Shown here: piece by piece, positions 1 to 9,039 of the stretch | Layout of the letters: every line of letters begins with the position of its first letter | How positions within the stretch are numbered: position 1 is the first letter of the stretch | NCBI GenBank assembly: GCA_025362235.1 | Contig: JANYGZ010000103.1 | Location: 1 to 63,749, forward strand | DNA from: Ferruginibacter sp. | GTDB lineage: Bacteria > Bacteroidota > Bacteroidia > Chitinophagales > Chitinophagaceae | Length of the DNA: 63,749 nt | Reading direction: 5' to 3' | Program-made: the position numbers and the translations under genes | The notes under the pieces: generated by a model | What the model was told of the DNA's origin: nothing | Databases searched by the model: none | Seen by the model: the letters and a program-made list of their open reading frames with translations, nothing else

Positions 1-137
1 TTTTAATAGAAAAAACCCTTAATTACTTATATTAATAATAATGACAATTTCGATATACAAATAGCTGTTTTTAAAACAAAAATTTTAAATTGCTATTCAA
101 CAAAAGGCCTACTGGGTAATGTTTTGTATGATTATAA

Positions 138-1334
138 TTACAAAGATTTCCCCGGGTATATTGCTAATGCCTGTTCTAAACAATCCATGGCTGCTTCAAT
201 GGCAGTTGTATTGAGTACATAAGCCAGGCGAACTTCCTGTTTACCCAACCAAGGTGTACCATAAAAACCACTGGCAGGAGCCAGCATTACTGTTTGGTCA
301 TTATAATTAAATGATTCCAGCAGCCACTGGCAAAATATATCGGCATCATCAACAGGTAGTTTAGCTATGGCATAAAAAGCACCACCCGGGTTGGGGCAAA
401 ATACGCCAGGTATATTATTTAATCTTTTTACAATGGTATCCCTGCGTTTTTTATATTCCGCTTTGGTTGTATCAAAATAATTATCGGGTAGGTCTACTGC
501 GGCCTCTCCCAAAATTTGTGCAAAACTTGGGGGGCTTAATCTTGCCTGTGCAAATTTCATTACAGCATTTAATAAGTCAGTATTTTTTGTAATCAATGCA
601 CCTATTCTTCCACCACAGGCACTATATCTTTTGCTGATGGTATCCATTAAAACAATGCGGTCTTCTGCACCTGTTAAATGCATGGCGCTTGTATGTGTAC
701 CTTCATAACAAAACTCGCGGTATGCTTCATCAGAAAATAAAAACAGGTTATGTTTCAATATTATCTGTTTCAATACCTCCATCTCTTCTTTGCTGTATAA
801 ATAACCTGTTGGGTTATTTGGGTTACAAATAATGATGGCTTTTGTTTTTGGTGTGATGGCTTTTTCAAAATCTTCAATAGGTGGCAATGCAAAACCTGTT
901 TCGATAGAAGAAGTAATTGGTTTTACTATAACGCCTGCTTCTACTGCAAAGCCGTTGTAATTGGCATAAAAAGGTTCAGGAATAATTACTTCATCACCTG
1001 CATCCATACAAGCCATAAAGCCAAACAAAATAGCTTCGCTTCCTCCGGTGGTAATGATAATTTCTTCGGCAGTTACATTAATGCCGACTTTAGCGTAATA
1101 CTTCACCAGTTTTTTTCGGTAACTCTCATTACCCGCACTATGACTGTATTCCAGCACTTTAAAATCGCTGTTACGTACCGCATCTAAAATTTGCGGTGGT
1201 GTTTCAATATCGGGCTGACCAATATTAAGATGATACACTTTTGTGCCTCTTTTTTTAGCAGCTTCTGCAAAAGGCACTAATTTGCGAATAGGTGAAGGTG
1301 GCATTTGCTGGCCACGCTGGCTAATGGTTAACAT
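138..1334 (-). CDS. Class I/II pyridoxal-phosphate aminotransferase (aspartate aminotransferase-like)
   Basis: Fold-type I PLP enzyme that moves an amino group between an amino acid and a 2-oxo acid in the cytoplasm. Visible motifs are NPNNPTG (residues 171-177), SDEAYREF (201-208, with the cofactor-contacting Asp and Tyr) and SKRYSACGGRIG starting at 234, where Lys235 is the expected Schiff-base lysine. The length of 398 aa is normal for the family. The start is fixed by a promoter box TATCTTTG ending 4 nt before the ATG. The substrate cannot be read from sequence: aspartate is the default, but branched-chain, aromatic or kynurenine specificity is possible (a kynureninase gene lies 20 kb away). 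Monocistronic or first gene of a unit, with nothing clear downstream in the window. Confidence 0.9.
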   Translation of the reverse strand: MLTISQRGQQMPPSPIRKLVPFAEAAKKRGTKVYHLNIGQPDIETPPQILDAVRNSDFKVLEYSHSAGNESYRKKLVKYYAKVGINVTAEEIIITTGGSEAILFGFMACMDAGDEVIIPEPFYANYNGFAVEAGVIVKPITSSIETGFALPPIEDFEKAITPKTKAIIICNPNNPTGYLYSKEEMEVLKQIILKHNLFLFSDEAYREFCYEGTHTSAMHLTGAEDRIVLMDTISKRYSACGGRIGALITKNTDLLNAVMKFAQARLSPPSFAQILGEAAVDLPDNYFDTTKAEYKKRRDTIVKRLNNIPGVFCPNPGGAFYAIAKLPVDDADIFCQWLLESFNYNDQTVMLAPASGFYGTPWLGKQEVRLAYVLNTTAIEAAMDCLEQALAIYPGKSL

Positions 1335-1338
1335 GCTG

Positions 1339-1369
1339 CAAAGATAAAGGTGATATTGAGATATCCCAA
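1339..1369 (-). promoter_or_regulatory. Bacteroidota promoter of the aminotransferase gene, leaderless type
   Basis: On the minus strand TTG (1367-1369) is followed by 20 nt and then TATCTTTG (1339-1346), matching the Bacteroidota -33/-7 pattern TTG-N19-20-TAnnTTTG. The box is separated from the ATG by only CAGC, so the transcript should begin at or next to the start codon. Confidence 0.75.
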
Positions 1370-1390
1370 TACTGCAGTATCATTCTTGTT

Positions 1391-2344
1391 TTAAGCCCAT
1401 CGATAGCCTCTTAAAAAATCTTCGATCAACATTTTCTTTTTACCTTCTAATTGTAATTCCCTGATGGAGATATAACCATTGGCACTTGCAAATTGCAGGA
1501 ATGATTTTTTATCTGTTTCAAATGTGCCAGGTAAAACAGAAGGTACTTTTTTTACCTTATCTGCTTTATATACTTTTAACTTCTTACCTTCTAGAAAAGT
1601 AAATGCTGCTGGATATGGAGATAAACCACGAATGAGGTTATATGCTTCATCAATTGATTTATCCCAGTTTATTTTACAGGTTTCTGTAAATATTTTTGGC
1701 GCATGTTTTAATGTATCATTATCGTTTAATCCAGCTTCATTTGTCGATTGTTTATTACCAATTGACACCTGCACCTGTTCTTCAACATTTCCTTTTGCTA
1801 ATGCGGTTATGGTTTTTAAAAGCAGGTCAGCGCCTATTACTTTCATACGATCGTGAACTTCTCCGGCCGTTTCTTCATCACCAATTGCAAAGCTTTGCTG
1901 TAATAAAATATTGCCGGTATCAATTTCGCGCTGCAGCTTAAAAGTTGTAACGCCTGTTTCTTTTTCTCCATTAATAATGGCCCAGTTAATGGGTGCAGCG
2001 CCACGGTATTGAGGCAATAATGATCCATGTAAATTGATAGTTCCCATCGGCGGCATATTCCATACCAGTTCCGGCAACATTCTAAAAGCTACAACAATTT
2101 GTATATCCGCATTCAAAGCTTTTAATTCTTGCAAGAAATCAGGGTTCTTTAATTTTTCAGGTTGCAGTATGTTTAATCCTTTTTCTGCTGCATACTTTTT
2201 AACAGCACTCTGTTGCAATTCCATGCCACGTCCTCCGGGTTTATCAGGCGCAGTAATAATACCCACAATATTACATCCTGCCCCTACAAGTTTGTCTAAA
2301 GATGCTACGGCAAATTCAGGGGTACCCATAAATACGACCCTCAA
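1391..2344 (-). CDS. fmt: Methionyl-tRNA formyltransferase
   Basis: Transfers a formyl group from 10-formyltetrahydrofolate to initiator Met-tRNA. The motif INLHGSLLPQYRGAAP carries the catalytic Asn and His, and EIDTGNIL supplies the catalytic Asp, all in canonical order; the C-terminal OB-like tRNA-binding domain is present. An upstream in-frame ATG at 2416 would add 24 residues with no family resemblance. The family normally begins M-R-[IV]-V-F-M-G-T-P-E-F, and here L-R-V-V-F-M-G-T-P follows a TTG codon at 2344-2342, so TTG is the preferred start. It lies between the aminotransferase and a NamZ-like gene on the same strand, with no clear coupling to either. Confidence 0.93.
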   Translation of the reverse strand: MRVVFMGTPEFAVASLDKLVGAGCNIVGIITAPDKPGGRGMELQQSAVKKYAAEKGLNILQPEKLKNPDFLQELKALNADIQIVVAFRMLPELVWNMPPMGTINLHGSLLPQYRGAAPINWAIINGEKETGVTTFKLQREIDTGNILLQQSFAIGDEETAGEVHDRMKVIGADLLLKTITALAKGNVEEQVQVSIGNKQSTNEAGLNDNDTLKHAPKIFTETCKINWDKSIDEAYNLIRGLSPYPAAFTFLEGKKLKVYKADKVKKVPSVLPGTFETDKKSFLQFASANGYISIRELQLEGKKKMLIEDFLRGYRWA

Positions 2345-2466
2345 TGCTATATTTTCTTTTATAGGAAAGAACGCCGTTTTTTCTTTATTAACTTCCTTTA
2401 ATTTCTGTTCAATCATTATAAATAATTCATTTTAAATTACCGATGTTAAATTATGGTGGCATCTTT

Positions 2467-3735
2467 TTAAAGAACAGCAGTAGTAAAATCTTTATACAAC
2501 AAATACTTCTTCCGTATTTTTTTAAAATTGCCTAAAGCCGGTTCCCAGCTTTTTCTTATTTCTGCTTCGCTTTTGCCATCCTTTACCTGTTGCATCAACG
2601 CATCACTGCCTGCAAGTTTATTGATAAAATTATTTTTTAAAAAGAAGCTGTCTTTGCCAGGAAATAGTTTATAAGCTTCCAGAAAATATTTTAACTGAAT
2701 TTTTTTATCTAATTTTTTTAAGACTTCTTCATTGGTGCCGCTTAAATTCCATCCGTAACTTTTTTGGTAAAAACATTTGCTACTTTTGGCGCCCGCATTG
2801 GGTTTTGGCGTAAAAGCATATAGTGTTTTAGGTAATGCAGGGTGGCCAAAAATTTGAAAGGGTTTATCTGTTCCCCTTCCTTCACTTAGTACAGTGCCTT
2901 CAAAAAAACAGGTAGAAGGGTAGAGGTAAATACTTTGCATTTCTCTTAAATTAGGCGAAGGTGCTACGGGTAAAATATATTTACTTTCATGGTCGTAATT
3001 ATTACATTTAATAACCTGTACATGAAAAGGAGTATCAACTGTTGGCTGGGTAGTAACATTGTAGGCATTTATTTTATTGGCCTCGGGGGACAACCATTTT
3101 TCTCCTGCTAACATCAACGCATATTCGCCAACTGTCATTCCATAAACAATGGGTATCGGCTGCATGCCTACAAAACTTTTAAACGCAGGATCAAGTACTG
3201 GCCCATCTACATAAAAGCCATTGGGGTTTGGCCTGTCTAAAATCAATAACGGTGTATGATTTTCCAATGCTGCTTCCATATAATATTGCAGCGATGAAAT
3301 GAAAGTGTAAAAACGGACACCTACATCCTGTATATCAAATATCAACACATCCACCCCTTCTAAATCCGCTTTGGTTGGTTTTTTATGATCGCCGTAAAGG
3401 CTTATAACCGGGATACCTGTTTTTTTATCCACAGCATTATTTACCTCCTCGCCTGCGTCAGCTGTTCCTCTAAAACCATGTTCAGGGCCAAATATCTTTA
3501 CTACTTTAATACCTCTTTTTATAAGTGTATCCACTAGTTGTGTGTTGTTCACCAAACTGGTTTGATTGGCAAAAACAGCTACTGCTTTTCCTTTCAACAT
3601 AGGAAGGTATACTTCCATTCTTTCTGCACCGGTAATAATATGCGAACTTTTTAATGGTTTTATTGTTGACTGGCAATAAGCAATGCTGTATAAAGCAACT
3701 GCAATACCAAAAGCAAAACATTTATAGTAATTCAT
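2467..3735 (-). CDS. namZ: Secreted DUF1343/NamZ-family exo-beta-N-acetylmuramidase
   Basis: Likely releases terminal MurNAc from peptidoglycan fragments in the periplasm or at the surface (GH171 family, founded on Bacillus YbbC/NamZ). A signal peptide covers about residues 1-22. The family signature GPEHGFRG lies near residues 83-90, followed by the conserved stretches LIFDIQDVGVRFYTF and ILDRPNPNG. The length of 422 aa fits. An anhydro-MurNAc kinase gene (anmK) is also in this window at 47.2 kb, consistent with wall recycling, but the two are not linked. The assignment to the family is firm; the exact substrate is inferred. Confidence 0.87.
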   Translation of the reverse strand: MNYYKCFAFGIAVALYSIAYCQSTIKPLKSSHIITGAERMEVYLPMLKGKAVAVFANQTSLVNNTQLVDTLIKRGIKVVKIFGPEHGFRGTADAGEEVNNAVDKKTGIPVISLYGDHKKPTKADLEGVDVLIFDIQDVGVRFYTFISSLQYYMEAALENHTPLLILDRPNPNGFYVDGPVLDPAFKSFVGMQPIPIVYGMTVGEYALMLAGEKWLSPEANKINAYNVTTQPTVDTPFHVQVIKCNNYDHESKYILPVAPSPNLREMQSIYLYPSTCFFEGTVLSEGRGTDKPFQIFGHPALPKTLYAFTPKPNAGAKSSKCFYQKSYGWNLSGTNEEVLKKLDKKIQLKYFLEAYKLFPGKDSFFLKNNFINKLAGSDALMQQVKDGKSEAEIRKSWEPALGNFKKIRKKYLLYKDFTTAVL

Positions 3736-3853
3736 TTTTCAAAGGTCTTTAAAGTTTTTTAATTGGGAGGTGTAGATTTTAATTAATAAATTGCCAAAAA
3801 ATAATGCGTTCATTTTTTTACCTTCATTTTTATTGTTAAATATAACTGAAAAA

Positions 3854-3880
3854 GTACAAGAGTGCGACGCAAATGAAGCC
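3854..3880 (+). repeat. Dispersed intergenic repeat, copy A (core GTGCGACGC)
   Basis: Short copy of the repeat also found at 13470 and, inverted, at 14964. It reads GTACAAGAGTGCGACGC then AAATGAAGCC, followed by a weak hairpin (AGCCA...TGGCT, 3877-3904). It lies between the divergent namZ-like and slyD-like genes. Confidence 0.6.
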
Positions 3881-3941
3881 AGATAATGCTAGATTACATG
3901 GCTGAAAAAATTAATAATAAACAATAATAAAAACATAAAAA

Positions 3942-4370
3942 ATGGGACAAGTAAAGGAAGGTGATGTAGTAAGGGTACATTACACAGGTAAATTAACCAA
4001 TGGTGAACAATTTGATTCTTCGGTGGGCAAAGACCCATTGGAGTTTACAGTAGGCGCTGGGCAAATGATACAAGGCTTTGATGCCGCTATGCCCGGCATG
4101 AATGTAGGAGATAAAAAGACAATCAATATTGCACCGGAGCATGGCTATGGTGAAAAAAGTGAAGATGCCATCATTGAGTTTCCAAAAGAAAATATTCCGG
4201 CGGATATGAAGCTTGAACCCGGTATGCCATTAACACTAAACAACCAGCAGGGGCAACCTGTTCCGGTAATTGTTGTGGAAGTAAAAGAGGATGTGATTGT
4301 GTTGGACGCCAATCATTTTCTAGCAGGGCAGGAACTGGTATTTGATATTGAATTAGTGGAAATAGTGTAG
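3942..4370 (+). CDS. SlyD-like FKBP-type peptidyl-prolyl cis-trans isomerase
   Basis: Catalyses cis-trans isomerisation of prolyl bonds and probably acts as a folding chaperone in the cytoplasm (no signal peptide). The N-terminal half has the FKBP signature VRVHYTGKLTNGEQFDSS; the insert-in-flap segment of SlyD proteins follows (about residues 70-125), including PEHGYGE and the closing DANHFLAGQELVFDIELVEI. Unlike E. coli SlyD it has no histidine/cysteine-rich metal-binding tail, so nickel handling is not supported. Monocistronic: a strong terminator follows at 4494. Confidence 0.9.
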   Translation: MGQVKEGDVVRVHYTGKLTNGEQFDSSVGKDPLEFTVGAGQMIQGFDAAMPGMNVGDKKTINIAPEHGYGEKSEDAIIEFPKENIPADMKLEPGMPLTLNNQQGQPVPVIVVEVKEDVIVLDANHFLAGQELVFDIELVEIV

Positions 4371-4493
4371 GGTTTAGTTAATAATTTTTTAATTGATAAT
4401 GGATAATCCCTTAAAACCATTGCCAATTACTGTTTCAACCAGGCTACTATAAATGCGAAGGTAGCAATACATTAAAAAAGAAGACTAATCATA

Positions 4494-4525
4494 AAGGCAG
4501 TTTGCAATTTGTAAACTGCTTTTTT
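4494..4525 (+). terminator. Intrinsic terminator after the slyD-like gene
   Basis: Stem GCAGTTT (4497-4503) pairs with AAACTGC (4513-4519) and is followed by six T residues (4520-4525); flanking A/T residues extend the stem. Confidence 0.75.
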
Positions 4526-4568
4526 GATTTCTGTAACATTTTTCCATTTTATTCTGCTGTTTAAGAAT

Positions 4569-4597
4569 ATTATCAATTATTCCATTATCAATTATCC
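4569..4597 (+). repeat. Tandem 15-bp repeat ATTATCAATTAT(T)CC before pepT
   Basis: Two near-identical direct copies of ATTATCAATTAT(T/C)C lie just upstream of pepT. An inverted relative (AATTGATAATGGATAAT) occurs at 4390-4406, and another related stretch, ATTATTCATTATCAATT, lies in the rRNA leader at 63487-63503. This looks like a simple dispersed repeat; no function is evident. Confidence 0.5.
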
Positions 4598-4605
4598 AGT
4601 TAACC

Positions 4606-5856
4606 ATGATAAATATCAGCCCCGATAATGTAGCCGAACGCCTGATGCGCTATGTGCAAATAGATACTCAAAGCGATCCAACCAGCACTACACACCCGAC
4701 AACAGAAAAACAAAAAGACCTTAGTAAATTATTATGCCGGGAATTATTAGGCATGGGTATAACGGATGCAACAACGGATGAATATGGGTATGTATATGCC
4801 ACAATACCTGGCAATAGTGATAAAAAAAATACTCCTGTTATTTGCTTTTGTGCGCATGTAGATACAGCGCCTGATTGCAGCGGTTACAACGTAAAACCAA
4901 TTCACCACCGGTATTATGACGGTGCAGATATTGTATTACCAGATGATGTTACACAAGTGTTAACAATGGCCGGATCGCCTTATTTAAAAGAGCATATCAA
5001 TCATGGTGTAATTACCGCTAGCGGGTTAACTCTTTTGGGAGGCGATGATAAAAGTGGTGTGGCAGTTATCATGGAAGCAGTATTATATTTTATGCAAAAC
5101 CCGGTTATTAAACACGGCCCAATAAAAATTTTATTTACACCCGATGAAGAAGTGGGGCAGGGTACTGCAAAAGTGGATATGCAAAAATTAGGCGCTCAAT
5201 TCGGGTATACGTTGGATGGCGGGGATGCAGGCAGTCTGGAAGATGAAACTTTTAGTGCTGATGCAGCCACTATTACAATTAATGGTGTTATAGTTCATCC
5301 AGGTTATGCAAAAGATAAACTGGTAAACGCTTTAAAAATTGCAGGTGCTGCATTAGATGCCTTACCAAAAAACGAATGGAGCCCTGAAACAACTTCTGCA
5401 AAAGAAGGCTTTGTACATCCGGTTGCCGTAAATGGTATTGCCGAAAAAGCAACTATTCAGTTTATTGTAAGAGATTTTACCTTAACAGGTTTACAGCAGC
5501 ACCACGAAAGATTGAAAAAAATTGCAGAAGAAGTAGTTGCAGGTTTTCCCGGGTCCTCAATGGAATATGCAGTTACGGAACAATACCGTAATATGAAAGA
5601 AGTATTGGATCAATATCCGCAGGTAGTGGCTTATGCGGAAGAAGCCATACAACGTTCAGGCTTAAAGGTAATTAAGGAAAGCATTCGTGGGGGTACAGAC
5701 GGCAGCCGTTTTAGTTATATTGGTATGCCCTGCGCAAATATATTCACCGGTATGCAAAACATACATAGCAAATTAGAATGGATTGGTACAAAGGATATGG
5801 CAAAGGCCGCTGAGACCATTGTGCATTTGAGTATTATATGGGAGGAGAAGGGTTAG
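4606..5856 (+). CDS. pepT: Peptidase T (tripeptide aminopeptidase)
   Basis: Cytosolic M20B zinc peptidase that removes the N-terminal residue of tripeptides. Metal ligands and catalytic residues are visible in order: HVDTAPD (84-90), GGDDKSG (145-151), DEEVGQGT (180-187, catalytic Glu pair), a Asp within LDGGDAGSLEDE, and the C-terminal His in NIHSKLEW. The length of 416 aa is typical. The start is the ATG right after the tandem repeat at 4569-4597. Appears monocistronic. Confidence 0.93.
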   Translation: MINISPDNVAERLMRYVQIDTQSDPTSTTHPTTEKQKDLSKLLCRELLGMGITDATTDEYGYVYATIPGNSDKKNTPVICFCAHVDTAPDCSGYNVKPIHHRYYDGADIVLPDDVTQVLTMAGSPYLKEHINHGVITASGLTLLGGDDKSGVAVIMEAVLYFMQNPVIKHGPIKILFTPDEEVGQGTAKVDMQKLGAQFGYTLDGGDAGSLEDETFSADAATITINGVIVHPGYAKDKLVNALKIAGAALDALPKNEWSPETTSAKEGFVHPVAVNGIAEKATIQFIVRDFTLTGLQQHHERLKKIAEEVVAGFPGSSMEYAVTEQYRNMKEVLDQYPQVVAYAEEAIQRSGLKVIKESIRGGTDGSRFSYIGMPCANIFTGMQNIHSKLEWIGTKDMAKAAETIVHLSIIWEEKG

Positions 5857-5933
5857 GGGTTATCAGAAATACATCCTAAAGATTTTCTGTTGCACATTTA
5901 AAACATCCCTATCTTCAATAAAATTTTATAACA

Positions 5934-6860
5934 ATGGATATAATAAAAGATTTTTGGTGGCTGATACCTATTTTCCTGGTAATTGCAGGAGGGTTATTTA
6001 CCATCAACCAGGGCACCATCGGTGTGGTAACACGCCTGGGAAAATATCATAGCATTAAAAAGCCGGGTTTAAATTTTAAAGTACCTTTTTTAGACCAGCT
6101 GTATAAAAGGGTAAGTATTCAAAACCGCTCGGTTGAGCTGGAGTTCCAGGCCGTAACAGTTGACCAGGCGAATGTGTATTTTAAATCGATGTTGCTGTAT
6201 TCGGTATTGAATATTGATGAAGACACTATCAAAAACGTAGCGTTTAAATTTATAAGCGAAAAAGACCTGATGCAGGCATTGATACGCACTGTTGAAGGAA
6301 GTATCCGTGCATTTGTATCAACAAAAAAACAGGCTGAAGTTTTAAATGTACGCAGGGATATTGTTGAGAATGTAAAGGAACAGGTAGATGTTCAACTGGA
6401 AAGTTGGGGCTATCATTTACAGGACCTTCAGATAAATGATATAACCTTTGACGAAGCCATTATAACCAGCATGAGCAAGGTAGTGGCAAGTAATAATTTA
6501 AAAGCTGCTGCTGAAAATGAAGGGCAGGCTTTACTGATCACCAAAACCAAAGCGGCAGAAGCAGAAGGTAACGCCATTAAAATTGCAGCAGAAGCAGAAA
6601 GACAGGCGGCACAATTACGTGGACAGGGTGTTGCATTGTTTAGGGAAGAAGTGGCTAAAGGTATGAGCCAGGCTGCAGAACAGATGAAACAGGCAAATTT
6701 AGATACCAATGTAATTTTGTTTAGTATGTGGACCGAGGCCATCAAAAATTTTGCTGAGTATGGAAAAGGCAATGTCATCTTTTTAGATGGGAGCAGTGAA
6801 GGGATGGAAAAGACCATGCGTCAGATTATGGCCATGCAGCAAATGGATGGAAAGAAGTGA
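5934..6860 (+). CDS. SPFH/Band 7 (stomatin/prohibitin-like) membrane protein
   Basis: Membrane-anchored scaffold protein. An N-terminal hydrophobic segment (about residues 5-25) is followed by the Band 7 domain starting near NQGTIGVVTRLGKYHSIKKPGLNFKVP-type sequence and ending near residue 180. A long Ala/Glu-rich helical segment (about 185-250) predicts the coiled coil used for oligomerisation. There is no partner NfeD-type gene beside it; the next genes encode ExbB/ExbD-like proteins but a terminator intervenes. The exact role is unknown; stomatins commonly organise membrane microdomains or regulate proteases. Confidence 0.88.
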   Translation: MDIIKDFWWLIPIFLVIAGGLFTINQGTIGVVTRLGKYHSIKKPGLNFKVPFLDQLYKRVSIQNRSVELEFQAVTVDQANVYFKSMLLYSVLNIDEDTIKNVAFKFISEKDLMQALIRTVEGSIRAFVSTKKQAEVLNVRRDIVENVKEQVDVQLESWGYHLQDLQINDITFDEAIITSMSKVVASNNLKAAAENEGQALLITKTKAAEAEGNAIKIAAEAERQAAQLRGQGVALFREEVAKGMSQAAEQMKQANLDTNVILFSMWTEAIKNFAEYGKGNVIFLDGSSEGMEKTMRQIMAMQQMDGKK

Positions 6861-6885
6861 TGTGTATTAAAAAAACATATTTTAT

Positions 6886-6912
6886 AAGAGCCGGATTTAT
6901 CCGGCTCTTTTG
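6886..6912 (+). terminator. Intrinsic terminator after the SPFH gene
   Basis: Arms AAGAGCCGGAT (6886-6896) and ATCCGGCTCTT (6899-6909) form a perfect 11-bp stem with a 2-nt spacer, ending in a short T run. Confidence 0.85.
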
Positions 6913-7022
6913 TAAAATTTATTTTAACATTTTTTTGTAATGCAATTGCTGTTTGTTTGCGTTTACAAAAAGTCAATAAATAGTATTGATATAATTATCG
7001 TAAAATAAAAAACAGAAACAAT

Positions 7023-7030
7023 TACATTTG
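7023..7030 (+). promoter_or_regulatory. -7 box TACATTTG upstream of exbB-like gene
   Basis: Exact match to TAnnTTTG 17 nt before the ATG at 7048, just after the terminator of the preceding gene. No TTG at the ideal -33 distance was seen. Confidence 0.5.
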
Positions 7031-7047
7031 CCCTAAATCAATTAAAT

Positions 7048-7728
7048 ATGTTTGATATCCTATTGCAGATAGACAGCACTAAGGCAGCTACAGAATTATT
7101 ATCTCAAAAATCAGAATCGGTGTGGGGTGTACTTGCTAAAGGGGGATTATTAATGATCCCTTTATTATCCTTACTGGTTATAGCTATTTTCTTTTTTATT
7201 GAACGCTACATCACCATTAGCAAGGCTGCTAAAATTGAAGAAAATTTTATGAGTATTATCCGTGATAATATCGTTACGGGTAATGTAACTGCCGCCAGGA
7301 GCCTTGCAAAAAATACCAATAACCCTGTTGCAAAAGTTATCGATAAAGGCATCCAGCGTATTGGCAAACCCATTGATGCTATTGAAAAAAGTATGGATAA
7401 TGTTGGCGTATTGGAAATGTATAAATTGGAGAAAAACTTATCAATCATTTCTATCATTGCACGTATTGCACCGTTGTTCGGCTTTTTAGGAACCATCATC
7501 GGTATGCTGGCCCTTTTCAAAGGCATTGCAGCTACATCAGAATATACGCCCAATACTATAGCTGATGGTATCTACATAAAAATGATTACTTCTGCTACAG
7601 GGTTAATTATAGGTATACTCGCCTACCTGGCACATAGTTTTTTACAGGCGCAAATTGCCCGTATTGAAAATAAAATTGATGCTGCAAGTGCTGAGTTTGT
7701 TGATATATTACAGGAACCGACACGTTAA
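7048..7728 (+). CDS. exbB: MotA/TolQ/ExbB-family proton channel protein
   Basis: Inner-membrane proton channel subunit that couples the proton motive force to an outer-membrane process, with the ExbD-like protein encoded next. Three membrane segments are visible at about residues 32-52, 131-157 and 178-198, in the family's topology with a large cytoplasmic loop between the first two. The motif LGTIIGML (147-154) corresponds to the conserved G-T-[VI]-x-G-M of TolQ/ExbB. The length of 226 aa is typical. No tonB, tolA or pal gene is adjacent, so TonB energising versus a TolQR-type role cannot be decided; ExbB is the default in Bacteroidota. Confidence 0.9.
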   Translation: MFDILLQIDSTKAATELLSQKSESVWGVLAKGGLLMIPLLSLLVIAIFFFIERYITISKAAKIEENFMSIIRDNIVTGNVTAARSLAKNTNNPVAKVIDKGIQRIGKPIDAIEKSMDNVGVLEMYKLEKNLSIISIIARIAPLFGFLGTIIGMLALFKGIAATSEYTPNTIADGIYIKMITSATGLIIGILAYLAHSFLQAQIARIENKIDAASAEFVDILQEPTR

Positions 7729-7790
7729 TATTCCGGGAAATTAAAAATTTTCTTTCGTGTAATCAGTTTTAATTAATGCAATACAAAAAT

Positions 7791-8192
7791 ATGAGCTTAA
7801 GAAAAAAATTTAAATCAGAAGGTGCAGAAGTTGATACGGGTCCATTAAATGATATCCTGTTTATTTTAATGTTCTTCTTTTTGATCATTTCTACATTGGC
7901 CAATCCCAATGTAATAAAGTTGAGCAACCCAAAAGCGAAAAGCGATACCAAGGCAAAGCAAAGCGTAATTGTAAGTATTGATAAGAACAGGGTTGTTCAT
8001 GTAGGGCAGCAAAAAATTCTATTTGATTCTTTGGAATCTTCTTTAAGAACCCATATTCATGTAGGTGACAGTATAAAACCTGCGGTAGTTATCAATGCAG
8101 ATTCGCTGGTGGCCTGGAAAGATATTGTAAAAATAATGAGCGTAGCAAAGAAATTAGGTGCTACAACTTCTGCCTCGGTAAGCAATCAATAA
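7791..8192 (+). CDS. exbD: ExbD/TolR-family biopolymer transport protein
   Basis: Partner of the ExbB-like protein. It has a short cytoplasmic N-terminus and a single membrane helix (about 20 residues), beginning at an Asp in PLNDILFILMFFFLIIST that matches the essential proton-accepting Asp of ExbD. A periplasmic domain follows. The ATG at 7776 would add five residues (MQYKN); family members usually begin MSLRKK or similar, so the ATG at 7791 is preferred. It lies 62 nt downstream of exbB, probably the same operon. Its 3' end overlaps the convergent prmC by 7 nt. Confidence 0.9.
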   Translation: MSLRKKFKSEGAEVDTGPLNDILFILMFFFLIISTLANPNVIKLSNPKAKSDTKAKQSVIVSIDKNRVVHVGQQKILFDSLESSLRTHIHVGDSIKPAVVINADSLVAWKDIVKIMSVAKKLGATTSASVSNQ

Positions 8193-9034
8193 GCGGCCAT
8201 CACCATTCTTTCTTTACCGAAAATGTCTTTTTGTATTGTTACCTCTTTGAATTGTTGTAAAAACAATGCTGCAGTTTGGTTAGCAAAATCTTCATGGGTT
8301 TCCATAAAAATTTTCCCGTTTGGGTTAAGATGCTTGCCTGCAAAATCGGCTATTTTTTTATAAAATAATAATGGCGAATCATCTGGTACAAATAATGCCT
8401 TGTGCGGCTCAAATAAGGTTACATTGTTATCCATTTTTTCTTTTTCATTAATGGGTATATAAGGCGGATTACTGATAATAATATCAAACATAGGTAATAC
8501 GGCCCATTGGCTTTCATCTAAAAAATCAAGCTTAAAAAATTCAATGGAGCATTGTTGGGTAGTGGCATTTTCTTTAGCTACAAGCAATGCCTGTCTGCTT
8601 ACATCAATGGCAGTTACAATTGCCTGGGACATATTTTTTTTTACCGCAATGGCAATGCACCCGCTTCCAGTGCCAATATCCAATACCACTGGCATTTTAA
8701 AATGTTTTCCTTCATTTAAAACCAATTGAACCAGTTCTTCCGTTTCAGGCCTTGGTATTAAAACATGTTCATTCACTTTTAATTTCATATTATAAAACCA
8801 TGCTTCACCCAATACATATTGTATCGGTTTGTGTTGCAGTAGTACTGCTAATGCAAGTTCTATTTCTTTGTTTTTCAGATTAACTAATCGTTGATTGGGT
8901 TTTTTAATAATATCAAAACGCTTAATACCAGCAATGCTTTCAAATACCCAATCAGTTATTACTGTAGCTTCATTTAAATCGTAAATGATTTGTATTTGTT
9001 GCAGAAAAGAATGGTATTGTTCTTTAATTGTCAT
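8186..9034 (-). CDS. prmC: Peptide chain release factor N5-glutamine methyltransferase
   Basis: Methylates the Gln of the GGQ motif in release factors using SAM. An N-terminal helical substrate-binding domain is followed by the SAM-binding motif VLDIGTGSGCIAIA and the catalytic NPPY within ISNPPYIPIN. An upstream in-frame ATG at 9046 exists, but it lies inside the promoter box TATGTTTG (9040-9047), which ends 5 nt before the ATG at 9034; the latter is the better start (MTIKEQYH...). Divergently transcribed from ribD with a compact 30-nt intergenic region. Function assignment is firm; the start is inferred. Confidence 0.92.
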   Translation of the reverse strand: MTIKEQYHSFLQQIQIIYDLNEATVITDWVFESIAGIKRFDIIKKPNQRLVNLKNKEIELALAVLLQHKPIQYVLGEAWFYNMKLKVNEHVLIPRPETEELVQLVLNEGKHFKMPVVLDIGTGSGCIAIAVKKNMSQAIVTAIDVSRQALLVAKENATTQQCSIEFFKLDFLDESQWAVLPMFDIIISNPPYIPINEKEKMDNNVTLFEPHKALFVPDDSPLLFYKKIADFAGKHLNPNGKIFMETHEDFANQTAALFLQQFKEVTIQKDIFGKERMVMAAY

Positions 9035-9039
9035 TTTAG

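Noticed and set aside
1479..2435. Plus-strand open frames opposite fmt (1479-1856, 1696-1941, 2034-2435)
   Set aside because: They lie fully antisense to a well-supported fmt gene, show no family features and have codon patterns expected of a shadow frame.
5934..8192. SPFH protein plus ExbB/ExbD as one new membrane machine
   Set aside because: A strong terminator (6886-6912) and a separate promoter box (7023-7030) lie between the SPFH gene and exbB, so they are probably independent units.
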